A DNA stretch of 64,000 nucleotides from Thiosocius teredinicola (GCF_002009425.1 NZ_CP019936.1:2405297-2469296); one strand, 5' to 3'. Shown: positions 54,481 through 63,356, counted from the stretch's first letter. The notes: generated from the letters alone by a model not told the origin. Program-made: numbers and translations.

Positions 54481-55092
54481 TCAGCGCAGCGCGCGTGAGC
54501 TGCGGATCAACAGGTACCCGGCCAGCATCCCCCCAAGGTGTGCAAAATGGGCGATACCACTGGCGCTGCCGGTCAGGCCTGCCAACAGCTCGATCACACC
54601 GTAGCCGATCACGAACCAGCGCGCCTTGATGGGCATGGGTGGAAACAACAGGAACAGTTGTTGGTTCGGAAACAGATAGCCGAAGGCCAGCAAGAGTCCA
54701 AAGACGCCACCCGAGGCGCCAATCACCCGGTATGGAGGAGAACCGCTGCCGATCTGGATTGCAGCCACGATCAACTGGATGATCGCCGCGCCGACGATAC
54801 AGCCGAGCAGATATCCGGCGAACTGCGCCGAGCCCCAACGTCGCTCGAGCGGCGCGCCGAACATCCACAGCGCGTACAGGTTCAGGAACAGGTGCAACTC
54901 CCCGCCGTGCAGGAATGCGTAGCTGACCACCTGCCAGGGTGAAAAACCGATCGTACCGATGTCGGTCACGATGTGGGTATTCAACGGCCACAGCGCCAGC
55001 CAGATCGTCAACCAGTCACCGGATGACTTCTCGAGGAGATACATCACCACGCACGCGGCGATGAAACCGACGACCACCGGAATGTCCCTCAC
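54481..55092 (-). CDS. Rhomboid-family intramembrane serine protease
   Basis: 203 aa with six membrane segments. Catalytic pair: Ser in G-A-S-G-G-V-F-G near residue 127 and His in A-H-F-A-H-L-G-G-M near 183. The H-x-x-x-N of the second helix region reads H-L-F-L-N-L-Y-A-L-W. It cleaves membrane proteins within or near the membrane; the substrate is unknown. Confidence 0.9.
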   Translation of the reverse strand: MRDIPVVVGFIAACVVMYLLEKSSGDWLTIWLALWPLNTHIVTDIGTIGFSPWQVVSYAFLHGGELHLFLNLYALWMFGAPLERRWGSAQFAGYLLGCIVGAAIIQLIVAAIQIGSGSPPYRVIGASGGVFGLLLAFGYLFPNQQLFLLFPPMPIKARWFVIGYGVIELLAGLTGSASGIAHFAHLGGMLAGYLLIRSSRALR

Positions 55093-55155
55093 TCACCTCT
55101 CCTGTTGACAAACAGCACAATAGCAACCGAGCATAATTTACCTGTCAGCGGCAGG

Positions 55156-55641
55156 CTAGCGCATGTAGGCGTAGCCCTCTTCCCGCTGCAACCGCACCAG
55201 TTCGGCATCAGCCATCGGTACCAGTTTGACGAAGCCGTGAATCTCGTGTGGTTCAAAGCCGTGACCCTTCGCTGCGACCCGGCACATGCGGAACTCGATC
55301 GGACCGGCGACGGTCAGGCTCTGCGCCCGTTGCATAAGCGCCATGTGCTTGTCGGCATTCTTGATCGCGAACAAGGGGATCTCGTCGCCGTGCAGCACCA
55401 CGACGATCGACGCACTGAACGGATCGGCGTTGTAGATATTGTTTAGGAAACTGACCCTGTCCAACACCTGTTCGAGCGCCTTTGCATCGCGTACTGCAAC
55501 GTCGTACACCACCTTTTGCGGCGAATACGCAATTGCCTCGACCTCGCCTTTGCCCCATGGTGCCTGTTCGGCCACCACGGGTAGTGAGGCCGCCGCCAGA
55601 CACGCCAGCACAATGAAACTCGTTAGATAGCTTGTTCGCAT
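55156..55641 (-). CDS. Exported DsrE-family protein
   Basis: 161 aa from the ATG at 55641, where a signal peptide begins (S-F-I-V-L-A-C-L-A-A-A-S-L-P-V-V-A); the longer frame upstream has no signal. The DsrE-like fold is seen in V-V-Y-D-V-A-V, L-N-N-I-Y-N and I-V-V-V-L-H-G-D-E-I-P-L-F, with the single Cys of F-R-M-C-R-V-A-A-K. Cytoplasmic relatives relay sulfur on a Cys; exported members of this type are of unknown function. The CcoQ-like gene lies just upstream on the same strand. Confidence 0.82.
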   Translation of the reverse strand: MRTSYLTSFIVLACLAAASLPVVAEQAPWGKGEVEAIAYSPQKVVYDVAVRDAKALEQVLDRVSFLNNIYNADPFSASIVVVLHGDEIPLFAIKNADKHMALMQRAQSLTVAGPIEFRMCRVAAKGHGFEPHEIHGFVKLVPMADAELVRLQREEGYAYMR

Positions 55642-55684
55642 CGCATGCTCCTTTTTCTCGTTCCTCGACACTGTGTCCGCGCGA

Positions 55685-55846
55685 TCAGCGCCGGTGCGCC
55701 GGCCTGTCGGATTCGTTGAACGGGATCTGTTTGGCTTCCTTATTGGCTTGACGGGCTGACGGCCGATACACGAAGGCAATGATCGCGATCAGCAGAACAG
55801 GACCGCCAAACAGCAACAGGTAATCTAGAAAGACTTCGGTTGTCAT
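55685..55846 (-). CDS. CcoQ-like small membrane protein (cbb3 oxidase subunit 3 type)
   Basis: 53 aa. The ATG has AGAGGAAT 5-12 bases upstream. One membrane helix (L-L-F-G-G-P-V-L-L-I-A-I-I-A-F-V-Y) is followed by R-P-S-A-R and then E-A-K-Q-I-P-F-N-E. The basic motif after the helix and the terminal (I/L)-P-F-x-E element are typical of CcoQ. The main oxidase genes are not in this window, so it is a stray copy or a subunit-like protein. It is read toward the DsrE gene 44 bases on. Confidence 0.6.
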   Translation of the reverse strand: MTTEVFLDYLLLFGGPVLLIAIIAFVYRPSARQANKEAKQIPFNESDRPAHRR

Positions 55847-56205
55847 GCGTTATTCCTCTTGGTTTGCAGGTCGTGAGGCCAACGTCGTCAACAGTCGGCC
55901 ACCGCTTACTACATAAGACAAGCCAGCCCTGCCAGGTTCCAAACAAGGCTTATACCCGCGTAGGAAACGCTGGTTTCTCGAGGGTAACGGCAGGCGTTGA
56001 GTGGCTTCGCGGCCTATTTGCGCCAACGGTCGGCGCACAATAACCGCTGCGTTGCACAGGGCTTGTCACACGCGTGCACGACCGCATCCAACGATATTCG
56101 ATCGCGTATCGGGTCATATCCTGTGCGGCGGATCGGGTTTCGTTCATCGCTACAGCGGTTGTCGATACCGAACGGAAAACGATGGCGGACCACGCACTTC
56201 AATGC
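55847..56205. other. Intergenic region without visible gene
   Basis: About 360 bases between the photolyase-related gene and the CcoQ-like gene, both on the minus strand. No tRNA, repeat or coding pattern is apparent; its right end lies just beyond the photolyase stop and its left end probably carries the CcoQ/DsrE promoter. Confidence 0.4.
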
Positions 56206-57777
56206 CTACAGATAGGTTTTTGCCGTAGCCGCATCGCGGTGTTTCTGCGCCGCCCGGCCGATATCCCGCAGTTCGGCGTTCGATTTTCGTTCGAGGTTTT
56301 TGAGCTGAAAGCCCATACGGCGGTTGTTGGCGAATCGCGTTTGGTGCCGTTGCAGAAAATCCCAATAGAGGGAGGTGAAAGGACAGGCCTCGTCGCCGCT
56401 TGCCTTCTTCGGATCGAACCGACAGCCTTTGCAGTAGTCGCTCATCTTGTTGATGTAGTTTCCGGAAGCGGCATACGGCTTGGTACCGACGAGTCCACCG
56501 TCGCCGTATTGGCTCATACCCAATACGTTGGGCAAGGACACCCAATCGATTGCATCGACGTACATCGACATGTGCCAACGATGCACATCGTATGGCCTGA
56601 CGCCCAACAGCATTGCGTACAGCCCGAGCACCATCAGGCGCTGGATATGATGGGCGTAGCCGTGCTCGATCAATTGCCCGACCGATTCGCTGACACAGGC
56701 CATGTCGGTCTCGGCCGTCCACATGTACGCCGGCATCGGCTGCTCAGCTTGCAGGCTGTTCATCTCGGCAAAGTTCGGCATGTAGTGCCAATAGATGCCC
56801 CGCATGTACTCGCGCCAACCCAGGATCTGCCGCACGAAACCTTCGACGGCGTTGATCGGTGCATCGCCGGCTTGGTAGGCATGCGCTGCGGCATCGACCG
56901 CCTCGCGTGGACTGAGCAGATGCAGATTTATCGCTGCCGACAGGCGCGAGTGAAACAGGAAGGGTTCACCGCGCACCATGGCATCCTGGTAGGTGCCGAA
57001 CGAAGGTAGGCGGTGTTTGATGAAATCGTTGAGTGCCCGCTTGGCCTCGTCGCGTGTCACCGGATAGTGAAAATGCTCCAAGGCACCGGGGCTACCGCCA
57101 AAACGCCGCTCGACCGTCTTCATCACCTGCTGGGTGACATCGTCGGGTCGAAACGCGGTCGGTCGTTTGATATCCCCCGGTCCGCGCGCACCGAAGCTCT
57201 CGCGGTTCTGCTTGTCGAAGTTCCAATCACCACCGACCGGTTTGCCGTTGTCGATGAGTACCCGGTGTTCACGACGCATCTGCCGGTAGAAGTTTTCCAT
57301 CAGCAGTTCTTTGCGACCGCGCGCATGTGACGCGAAGGTTTCGCGATCGCAGTAGAAATGGCGGTCTTCGCGCACGTCGAGGCAACAATCCAGGCTGCCG
57401 GCCGTATCCCGAAGCATCTGCAACACCCGGTAATCACCCGGCTGACAAGCAATCAGTTTGTCCGGCCGGGTCTTGTGTACCCAGCGCGTCAGTTCGTCGC
57501 TGAACGTCCCGCGATTGTTGCGATCGTCCAGCGTGCCGTAGTGCACGCGTGTACCTTCAGCGGTGAGTTCGTCACGAAAGTGGCGCATTGCTGCAAAGAA
57601 CAACGTCAGTCGCTGCTTGTGCTGCGGCACGTAGGTCGCCTCTTCGACCACCTCCATCATCAGTACCGCATCGTGGTCGCGATCGAAACCGTCGAATGCC
57701 GATGAATCCAAATTGAGCTGGTCGCCGAACACCACGACGAGATGGCGCACTTTGTCCTCGTAGGCCGAATTCGACAA
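56206..57777 (-). CDS. Iron-sulfur cryptochrome/photolyase-related protein
   Basis: 523 aa, cytoplasmic. N-terminal photolyase-type domain (L-V-V-V-F-G-D-Q-L-N near 13-22), then the all-helical FAD domain with W-R-E-Y-M-R-G-I-Y-W near 312. C-terminal cysteines in M-A-C-V-S-E-S, Y-C-K-G-C-R-F-D-P and A-C-P-F-T-S-L-Y-W-D-F are placed as the four ligands of the [4Fe-4S] cluster in the FeS-BCP group (PhrB of Agrobacterium, CryB of Rhodobacter). Members repair (6-4) photoproducts or act as light sensors. Which of these applies cannot be told. Confidence 0.9.
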   Translation of the reverse strand: MSNSAYEDKVRHLVVVFGDQLNLDSSAFDGFDRDHDAVLMMEVVEEATYVPQHKQRLTLFFAAMRHFRDELTAEGTRVHYGTLDDRNNRGTFSDELTRWVHKTRPDKLIACQPGDYRVLQMLRDTAGSLDCCLDVREDRHFYCDRETFASHARGRKELLMENFYRQMRREHRVLIDNGKPVGGDWNFDKQNRESFGARGPGDIKRPTAFRPDDVTQQVMKTVERRFGGSPGALEHFHYPVTRDEAKRALNDFIKHRLPSFGTYQDAMVRGEPFLFHSRLSAAINLHLLSPREAVDAAAHAYQAGDAPINAVEGFVRQILGWREYMRGIYWHYMPNFAEMNSLQAEQPMPAYMWTAETDMACVSESVGQLIEHGYAHHIQRLMVLGLYAMLLGVRPYDVHRWHMSMYVDAIDWVSLPNVLGMSQYGDGGLVGTKPYAASGNYINKMSDYCKGCRFDPKKASGDEACPFTSLYWDFLQRHQTRFANNRRMGFQLKNLERKSNAELRDIGRAAQKHRDAATAKTYL

Positions 57778-58059
57778 AGTGCAGCCTCCCCTGTGCTGTT
57801 GATCGAATCAAATTGGCGTGAGCAGCGTCGACTATGGCGCGCGCGTCTGAGAGGAAAAACTAACCGAAAACGGGGGAATAATCTGGACACCCGCTTGCTG
57901 CCTCACGCCACCGACACTGCCGGCGCTCGCCTCGCCGGAGGGCAAGTCACTGCAGGCGTGCTTTCTCGCTCAATTCGGTACCGGTACGATAGGGCCGATG
58001 GCTGTCTCTGCTTAGCGAGACACCCACGACACAGATCGTCCGGGGAGTTGATTGGTCAG

Positions 58060-58770
58060 ATGTCCGACTCGAAAAAGATCGCCGTGATCGCCGGTATCGG
58101 CGATGGCCTGGGCTTTCACCTGTCCACGCAACTCGCCGCAGCCGGTTACCGTGTTGCAGGCCTTGCGCGCAGTGCGGCTGCCGGAGAACGCCTGTCGGCT
58201 GAAATCGGCAACGATCGTTTCGTGGCGATTGGGTGTGACGTGTCGGATGCCGAACAGGTCGATGCCGCCGTCAGCCAGGTCGAACAACACTTCGGTCAAC
58301 CGGCCGTCTACATCCATAACGCCGCGACCTTGCATCACCAGGAGTTCCTGAACACGGCCCCGGCCGACTTCGAACTGCAGTGGCGCACCAGCTGTCTCGG
58401 CGCCGTGCACGGTGCACAGCGCGTCTTGCCGGCGATGCTGCAACACAAGGCCGGCACCTTATTGCTGATCGGTGCGACCGCATCGATAAAGGCCGGCGCC
58501 GGCTTTGCCGCCTTCGGCTCGGCCAAGTTTGCGTTGCGTGGACTGGGCCAATCGCTGGCGCGTGAGTATGGCCCCAAGGGCATACATGTCGCCCACCTGA
58601 TCATCGATGGCGTGATGTGGGGCCAGCGGGCGCGCGACACCTTCCGCATGCGCGAAGATCAATGCCTCGACCCGGCTGCCGTCGCGCAGACATGCCTGAC
58701 GCTGATCGAACAGCCCCGTTCCGCGTGGACGCACGAGCTGGATATCCGCCCGGATGTCGAGACCTTTTGA
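58060..58770 (+). CDS. Short-chain dehydrogenase-like protein lacking the catalytic Tyr
   Basis: 236 aa from ATG 58060; the frame is open upstream but has no sensible start. Rossmann fold with a glycine motif G-I-G-D-G-L-G near residues 12-18, H-N-A-A-T near 88, and a strand ending I-G-A-T-A-S. The usual Y-x-x-x-K reads F-G-S-A-K, so the general-base Tyr is Phe. This variation occurs in a subgroup of SDRs and may mean loss of ordinary oxidoreductase activity. It lies 135 bases before tetR. Confidence 0.83.
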   Translation: MSDSKKIAVIAGIGDGLGFHLSTQLAAAGYRVAGLARSAAAGERLSAEIGNDRFVAIGCDVSDAEQVDAAVSQVEQHFGQPAVYIHNAATLHHQEFLNTAPADFELQWRTSCLGAVHGAQRVLPAMLQHKAGTLLLIGATASIKAGAGFAAFGSAKFALRGLGQSLAREYGPKGIHVAHLIIDGVMWGQRARDTFRMREDQCLDPAAVAQTCLTLIEQPRSAWTHELDIRPDVETF

Positions 58771-58871
58771 AGACCTGTTCAGCGATTCAGAGACCTACGC
58801 TCGACCGCCGATCACCAGGTTCGGCAACGCTTCTGTGGTGGACCGTAGTAAGCTCACCGGGCAACCCCCAA

Positions 58872-58899
58872 TTGACTTGACCGACCGGTCACCTATACT
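58872..58899 (+). promoter_or_regulatory. tetR promoter with operator; probable leaderless start
   Basis: TTGACT at 58872-58877 and TATACT at 58894-58899 are 16 bases apart and form a good sigma-70 promoter. The operator-like GACCGACCGGTCA with CTATA covers 58879-58897. Transcription would begin about 6-7 bases after the -10 box, at or next to the ATG at 58906, so the mRNA may be leaderless. Confidence 0.65.
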
Positions 58900-58905
58900 T
58901 AGACC

Positions 58906-59514
58906 ATGACTAACCTGACCGACACCCGGACCCGTATACTTTCCACCGCACGTGAGCTGTTTCATGGGCGCAGTTATGCGGATGTCGGCATCAAGGAAAT
59001 CTGCGACCTGGCCAAGGTGCAGAAAGGCAGCTTTTATCACTTTTTTCCATCGAAACAAGACCTTGCCATGGCCGTCATCGAAGATATGGCGGACGAATGG
59101 GCGCACGGCTTCATTGCCGAGGCTTTCGACAAGGCATTGCCGCCGCTCGAGCGTCTCGACTACCTGGTCGACGCCGCCTACTACTGGCAGAAAGCGGCCA
59201 AAGACCTCGAAGGCCGGATGCCGGGTTGCCTGTTCGGCAACCTTGCGCTCGAGGTGAGCACGCGTGACGACGTGCTGCGGGCCAAGGTGCACGCGGTATT
59301 TGAGAAGGCCAGCAGCCAGTTTCACGAGACCCTGGTCGAGGCCGTCGAGCGCGGTGATATCGCCCCGCTCGACGCCGCAGCCACCAGCCAGGCGATGCTC
59401 GCCTATCTCGAAGGCGTGATCCTGCTCGCCAAGACCGGCAACGATCCGGAGATCGTCGCCCGCCTGGGCCCGGCGATCAAAACGCTGCGCATCGAGCTGA
59501 AACACGACAACTGA
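58906..59514 (+). CDS. TetR/AcrR-family repressor
   Basis: 202 aa. N-terminal helix-turn-helix: T-R-I-L-S-T-A-R-E-L-F near 8-18, then A-D-V-G-I-K-E-I-C-D-L-A-K-V-Q-K-G-S-F-Y-H-F-F. The C-terminal ligand domain has M-P-G-C-L-F-G-N-L-A near residue 105. The same operator stands before this gene and before tusA, so it most likely represses itself and the tusA-dsrE2 pair. The ligand is unknown; the Cys in the pocket region could sense a reactive sulfur compound, which is speculation. Confidence 0.9.
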   Translation: MTNLTDTRTRILSTARELFHGRSYADVGIKEICDLAKVQKGSFYHFFPSKQDLAMAVIEDMADEWAHGFIAEAFDKALPPLERLDYLVDAAYYWQKAAKDLEGRMPGCLFGNLALEVSTRDDVLRAKVHAVFEKASSQFHETLVEAVERGDIAPLDAAATSQAMLAYLEGVILLAKTGNDPEIVARLGPAIKTLRIELKHDN

Positions 59515-59550
59515 AATCCCAAAAATGGGTTTTCATTTGGCCGGCGACTA

Positions 59551-59569
59551 GACCGACCGGTCATCTATA
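59551..59569 (+). promoter_or_regulatory. Second copy of the TetR operator, before tusA
   Basis: Identical at 18 of 19 positions to 58879-58897 and containing the same GACCGGTC palindrome. A TATAAC -10-like box begins at 59566; the -35 is poor. Confidence 0.65.
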
Positions 59570-59605
59570 ACGCGTCTGCAAGACGCACAACGGAGGGAAA
59601 GACGT

Positions 59606-59836
59606 ATGACCGACAACCTGCACACCCTGGATGCCCGTGGGCTCAATTGTCCCCTGCCCATCCTGCGCACCAAGAAAGCCATAGCAGCCCTGCAGTCGGG
59701 CGACATTCTGCAAGTGACCGCGACCGACCCGGGTTCGCTGAAAGACCTGGATTCGTTCTGCAGCCAGACCGGCCACGAGATGCTGTCGAGCGAACAGGCC
59801 GACGGCGAGTTTCACTTCCGCATTCGTAAGGCCTGA
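59606..59836 (+). CDS. tusA: TusA-family sulfurtransferase
   Basis: 76 aa. D-A-R-G-L-N-C-P-L-P-I-L-R near residues 9-21 contains the C-P-x-P active site; the Cys carries a persulfide. A second Cys lies in S-F-C-S-Q-T-G-H. In sulfur oxidisers TusA passes sulfane sulfur between rhodanese, DsrE2 and the oxidising enzymes. The dsrE2-like gene follows after 17 bases, supporting that role over tRNA thiolation. A GGAGGGA ribosome site precedes the ATG. Confidence 0.92.
   Translation: MTDNLHTLDARGLNCPLPILRTKKAIAALQSGDILQVTATDPGSLKDLDSFCSQTGHEMLSSEQADGEFHFRIRKA
59652..59659 (-). promoter_or_regulatory. KOPS-type FtsK-orienting motif
   Basis: Plus strand CCCTGCCC over the CPxP codons of tusA; minus-strand orientation toward dif, 26 kb away. 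Because it coincides with a conserved protein motif, it is the weakest of the set. Confidence 0.35.
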
Positions 59837-59853
59837 AGCCAGGGAGTTTCACC

Positions 59854-60456
59854 ATGCAAAGCAGTACTGCCGTTAGCGAGATGTCTGATGCCAAGCTGAA
59901 CGCCTGGTTCGACCAGCGGTTCGATCAGCGCATGGCCGCCATCGATGCCGCCAAGACGCCGGCGATGACGATCATCGCGACCAAGGGCACACTCGATATG
60001 GCCTACCCGCCCTTCATCCTCGCATCGACCGCCGCGGCGCTCGGTTGGGATGTTTCGATCTTCTTCACCTTTTACGGCCTCGAACTGTTGAAGAAAGATC
60101 TCGACCTCAAGGTGACCCCGCTTGGCAACCCGGCCATGCCGATGAAGCTGCCGCCGAACAGCGGTTGGTTGCAGGGCAAGGCGCTGAACATTCCGACGTC
60201 GTTGATGACGGTACCCGGGTTTCAGTCGATGGCAACCAACATGATGAAGAAGACGATGGACCACAAAGGCATCGCGCGCATCCAGGAACTGCGCGACTTG
60301 TGTGTCGAGGCCGAGGTGAAGCTGATCGCCTGCCAGATGACGGTCGACCTGTTCGACTATGGCAAGGATGCCTTCATCGACGATATCGAAGAGTGGGTCG
60401 GTGCGGCGAGTTTTCTACCGCGTGCAGCAAAAGCCGAGGTAAATCTGTTCGTCTAA
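59854..60456 (+). CDS. DsrE2-like sulfur-carrier protein
   Basis: 200 aa of the DsrE/DsrF/DrsH-like family: M-T-I-I-A-T-K-G-T-L-D-M-A-Y-P-P-F-I-L-A-S-T-A near 38-60, then S-I-F-F-T-F-Y-G-L-E-L-L, and Cys residues in D-L-C-V and L-I-A-C-Q-M-T. In Acidithiobacillus, Metallosphaera and related sulfur oxidisers, DsrE2 genes sit with tusA and rhodanese genes. It ends just before a strong terminator, so tusA-dsrE2 is a two-gene unit. Confidence 0.88.
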   Translation: MQSSTAVSEMSDAKLNAWFDQRFDQRMAAIDAAKTPAMTIIATKGTLDMAYPPFILASTAAALGWDVSIFFTFYGLELLKKDLDLKVTPLGNPAMPMKLPPNSGWLQGKALNIPTSLMTVPGFQSMATNMMKKTMDHKGIARIQELRDLCVEAEVKLIACQMTVDLFDYGKDAFIDDIEEWVGAASFLPRAAKAEVNLFV

Positions 60457-60466
60457 GGAACCTGGA

Positions 60467-60492
60467 GGGAGGGGCATTGCCCCTCCCTTTTT
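60467..60492 (+). terminator. Rho-independent terminator after dsrE2
   Basis: Stem GGGAGGGG (60467-60474) with CCCCTCCC (60480-60487), a 5-base loop, followed by TTTTT. Confidence 0.9.
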
Positions 60493-60516
60493 CACCTTTG
60501 CCGAACGCGATGTTCG

Positions 60517-62787
60517 TCAGAACGTGACGTTCACACCGGCATAGATCGAACGTCCCATGCCCGGTACGCCGATGCCCCACGGTATGCCGTTCAGGCTCAT
60601 GGTCGAGCCCTGTCCGGTATAGGCGCCACCGGTCGGCAACACGTAGAACTTGTCGAACATGTTTTCGACACCGAGGTCGACCCTCACCTGCTTCCACGAG
60701 TGACTGAGCCGCAGGTTGACCAGGCCATAACCATCGGTCTCCACTTCGTTGCGCACGTCGGAGACGTTGTCCTTGCTGTCGACCAACACCCATTCGAGGC
60801 TGTTGTCCCAACCGCCCAGCTTGTGGGTCAGCGTCAGGCGTCCGTTCAACGGCATGATGTTGTACAGATCGTCGCCGGTATCGCGATTCTCGCCATCGGT
60901 GTAGTTGACCAGCGCCTTCAGGCCCCACTCACCCCAATCGTTGCGGCCGAGCACCATCTGCCCGGACAGGTCGAGTCCATAGATCCGTGCCGATTGGTTT
61001 TCGAACTGCAGCACATTGAACTGATCCGCCGACCAACCGGTCAGCCGAACGGCATCGATGTAGTCCTCGATGCGCGTGTAGTACGGCGTTGCTTTCACCT
61101 GCCAGCTACGATCCGCGGCGTGCCAATCGAAGGTTGCCGATACCGTGTACGCCTTTTCCGGGTCGAGGTCGATGTTGCCGATGTAGCCGTTGCCATCGCC
61201 GACGAAGTTGTTCATCGCCGCGGCCATGCCCCAGGTCGACCACGCATAGCGCTCATAGAGATTCGGCGAGCGTACCTTGCGTGCAACACCGAACTCGATA
61301 TCCAGATTGTCGCTATGGGCGTATCGCGCAAGCGCCGTCACATCCACGTTGTCGTCGGTGCGCTCATGCTCCTGCGCATTGAACGCGGCAGCATCGACAA
61401 GCTGGTTGCCCGGCGCCGGCATCACAATGGCATAGCCGTGCACATCGTCGGCGTCGGTCGTCACCCGCTCATAGCGCACGCCGAGCAAGGTCATCCACGA
61501 GGCATTGAGCTGTGACTCCCATTCAGCAAACAGCGCAGTGCGATCACGCTCGCCGTCGTTGATGTTGAGAAAGGTCTCCGGCCACATACCGCCGCCGGAC
61601 GGCAGCCAGTAATCGTCGAGCCGGTAGCGTTGATACTCAGCGCCGACCCTTATCAGATCTTCATCGGTCAGATCGTATTCACCTTGCAACGTCACGCCCG
61701 TGGTTTCACTCTCGGTGTACATCGGCATGCCTGCCGCGCAGGTCATAAACCCGACCGGCGAACAGGGCGTGCCGATCTCGGGGGCTGCCGGCGGTTGCGA
61801 TAGCGGACCGTACCAGAAGCGTTTGTCCGGGCCGAAGTCCATGAAGTGATCCACACTCTCGTGGTACACGCGCGCCTCGAGTTCGCCCCAATCGAATCCA
61901 CCGGTCCATCCGAGGCTGACGCGTTTCTGCTCATTGTCGAGCAGGTCCATGCGCTGGTTCGGGTAGAGTTGCTCGGGCATGTTCTGGTAGCCGAGCTTGG
62001 CCTCGAACAGATCATCGCCCGCCTTCACCGCGAGGTTGAGCGTGTGGTTCTGCGTTTCATAGGCCGTCGACCCGACCTCGTCGAGCGGCAGTTCATGCCC
62101 GGGTACGCCGGTCGCGGTCGTCGTCTTGAAATCGTCACCGGCGGTGTAGTTGTTGGCCTTGCTCCAACTGCCGCTGTATCGAATGCTGAAGGCTTCAGTC
62201 GCAAAGGTCGCGCCGGCATTGCCGCCGAACGCATCGTTGTTGCTGCGGTAGAAGGTACCGACCTCGCCTTTGACCAGATTACCCTCGCCCGGAGACGCGA
62301 ACTCCGGCGCCACCGTTTCGGCGACGATGCTGCCGCCAATGCTGTCACCGCCGAGACTGACCGGCGAGATGCCCGAATACACCTGCAGACTGCCGACGTT
62401 GCTCGGCTCGATATATGACAAGGGCGGATTCATGTGGTTGGGGCAGGACGATATCAGGTCCATGCCGTCGACCTTGATCCGCAGACGGTCATCGGCAAGA
62501 CCGTGAATGGCCGGCAGGCTGGATACTCCACCTGCGCCGTTCAGGTTCACGCCCGGCACATCACGTAGCAGCGTGGCCGTGTCGTTGGTTGCCGGTTGCA
62601 GAAACTGCAGCGTGGATTGATCGATCGCTGTGCCGGTGCCTGCACCCTCTTCTACCGGCGTGTCTTTCACCGTGATGGTATCGAGGGTCATCTCATCGGC
62701 ATGGGTGGCTGTGGTGCCGCATGCGAGCGCGACGCAGATCGCGAGCTTTGTGCGCGCAAAGGTGTTGAACGTAATCGTGTTGTTCAT
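60517..62787 (-). CDS. TonB-dependent receptor, probably for copper (OprC/NosA-like)
   Basis: 756 aa from the ATG at 62787, which begins the signal peptide; a longer frame to 62868 adds a segment without function. TonB-box-like D-T-I-T-V follows the signal, then the plug domain (L-L-R-D-V-P-G-V-N-L; L-R-I-K-V-D-G-M-D) and a 22-strand barrel ending in an aromatic residue (V-N-V-T-F). The plug contains S-S-C115-P-N-H-M119-N-P-P-L-S-Y-I, a C-x-x-x-M like the copper-binding pair of Pseudomonas OprC. This makes copper the best guess for the ligand. The small DUF2946-like gene upstream on the same strand fits that context. Confidence 0.85.
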   Translation of the reverse strand: MNNTITFNTFARTKLAICVALACGTTATHADEMTLDTITVKDTPVEEGAGTGTAIDQSTLQFLQPATNDTATLLRDVPGVNLNGAGGVSSLPAIHGLADDRLRIKVDGMDLISSCPNHMNPPLSYIEPSNVGSLQVYSGISPVSLGGDSIGGSIVAETVAPEFASPGEGNLVKGEVGTFYRSNNDAFGGNAGATFATEAFSIRYSGSWSKANNYTAGDDFKTTTATGVPGHELPLDEVGSTAYETQNHTLNLAVKAGDDLFEAKLGYQNMPEQLYPNQRMDLLDNEQKRVSLGWTGGFDWGELEARVYHESVDHFMDFGPDKRFWYGPLSQPPAAPEIGTPCSPVGFMTCAAGMPMYTESETTGVTLQGEYDLTDEDLIRVGAEYQRYRLDDYWLPSGGGMWPETFLNINDGERDRTALFAEWESQLNASWMTLLGVRYERVTTDADDVHGYAIVMPAPGNQLVDAAAFNAQEHERTDDNVDVTALARYAHSDNLDIEFGVARKVRSPNLYERYAWSTWGMAAAMNNFVGDGNGYIGNIDLDPEKAYTVSATFDWHAADRSWQVKATPYYTRIEDYIDAVRLTGWSADQFNVLQFENQSARIYGLDLSGQMVLGRNDWGEWGLKALVNYTDGENRDTGDDLYNIMPLNGRLTLTHKLGGWDNSLEWVLVDSKDNVSDVRNEVETDGYGLVNLRLSHSWKQVRVDLGVENMFDKFYVLPTGGAYTGQGSTMSLNGIPWGIGVPGMGRSIYAGVNVTF

Positions 62788-62936
62788 AGTCTCTCGGTCC
62801 TGAAGTTTGCATGGACCGACTGCAACCACTGTGCTTGCCTTGGTGTTGCCGCGGGTAACGACAGGCACAAGCGCTGAACGCGTCTCAACGAGAGTCGCGT
62901 CGACAGTTGCAGCCGGTTGAACTTAAGCGATGGGCT

Positions 62937-63356
62937 TCAGGTGAGACGTGGTGGCGCGCGCGTGGCGTATGCCGAGAAATGCAGCGTTCTGTGCGGCGTG
63001 TCGGCGGTTTGATCCAACACGGCGACGGAATACAGGTGAACAGGCAACGGCGTGAAAGGCGGACTGATGCGGGCCGCGCCGGCCATCTGGAACAACTTGA
63101 GGGCCGAGCAGTGTTCCGCATCGGGCTCGGCTGCAGCTGTATCAATGATCGAAGGCAGATCGATCTTGACCAGCTTCTGACCCTTCAGGGTACACACGAT
63201 CACCGTCTGTCCCTGGGTGTTGTGTCCAACCATGGGCGTAACCAGGTACGCCAGGATCGGTTGCATCAGGAATCCGGCGATCAACAGCCACGCAACGGCC
63301 GCTCGCGATCCCCTCGCAGGGAACCGGCGCGTTGTAGCGTGACGTGTCGACTTCAT
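62937..63356 (-). CDS. Small DUF2946-like membrane-anchored protein
   Basis: 139 aa. A basic start, one hydrophobic segment (A-W-L-L-I-A-G-F-L-M-Q-P-I-L-A-Y-L), then V-I-V-C-T-L-K-G near residue 52 and a second Cys with His in E-H-C-S-A-L. The layout of hydrophobic start, (V/I)-C-T and later Cys resembles DUF2946 proteins, which often lie next to copper receptor genes. The match is short. It is transcribed toward the TonB receptor, 149 bases away. Confidence 0.6.
   Translation of the reverse strand: MKSTRHATTRRFPARGSRAAVAWLLIAGFLMQPILAYLVTPMVGHNTQGQTVIVCTLKGQKLVKIDLPSIIDTAAAEPDAEHCSALKLFQMAGAARISPPFTPLPVHLYSVAVLDQTADTPHRTLHFSAYATRAPPRLT

Noticed and set aside
59515-59545. Possible terminator after tetR (CCCA...TGGGTTTT)
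   Set aside because: The stem is only 4 base pairs with one adjacent mismatch; too weak to call.
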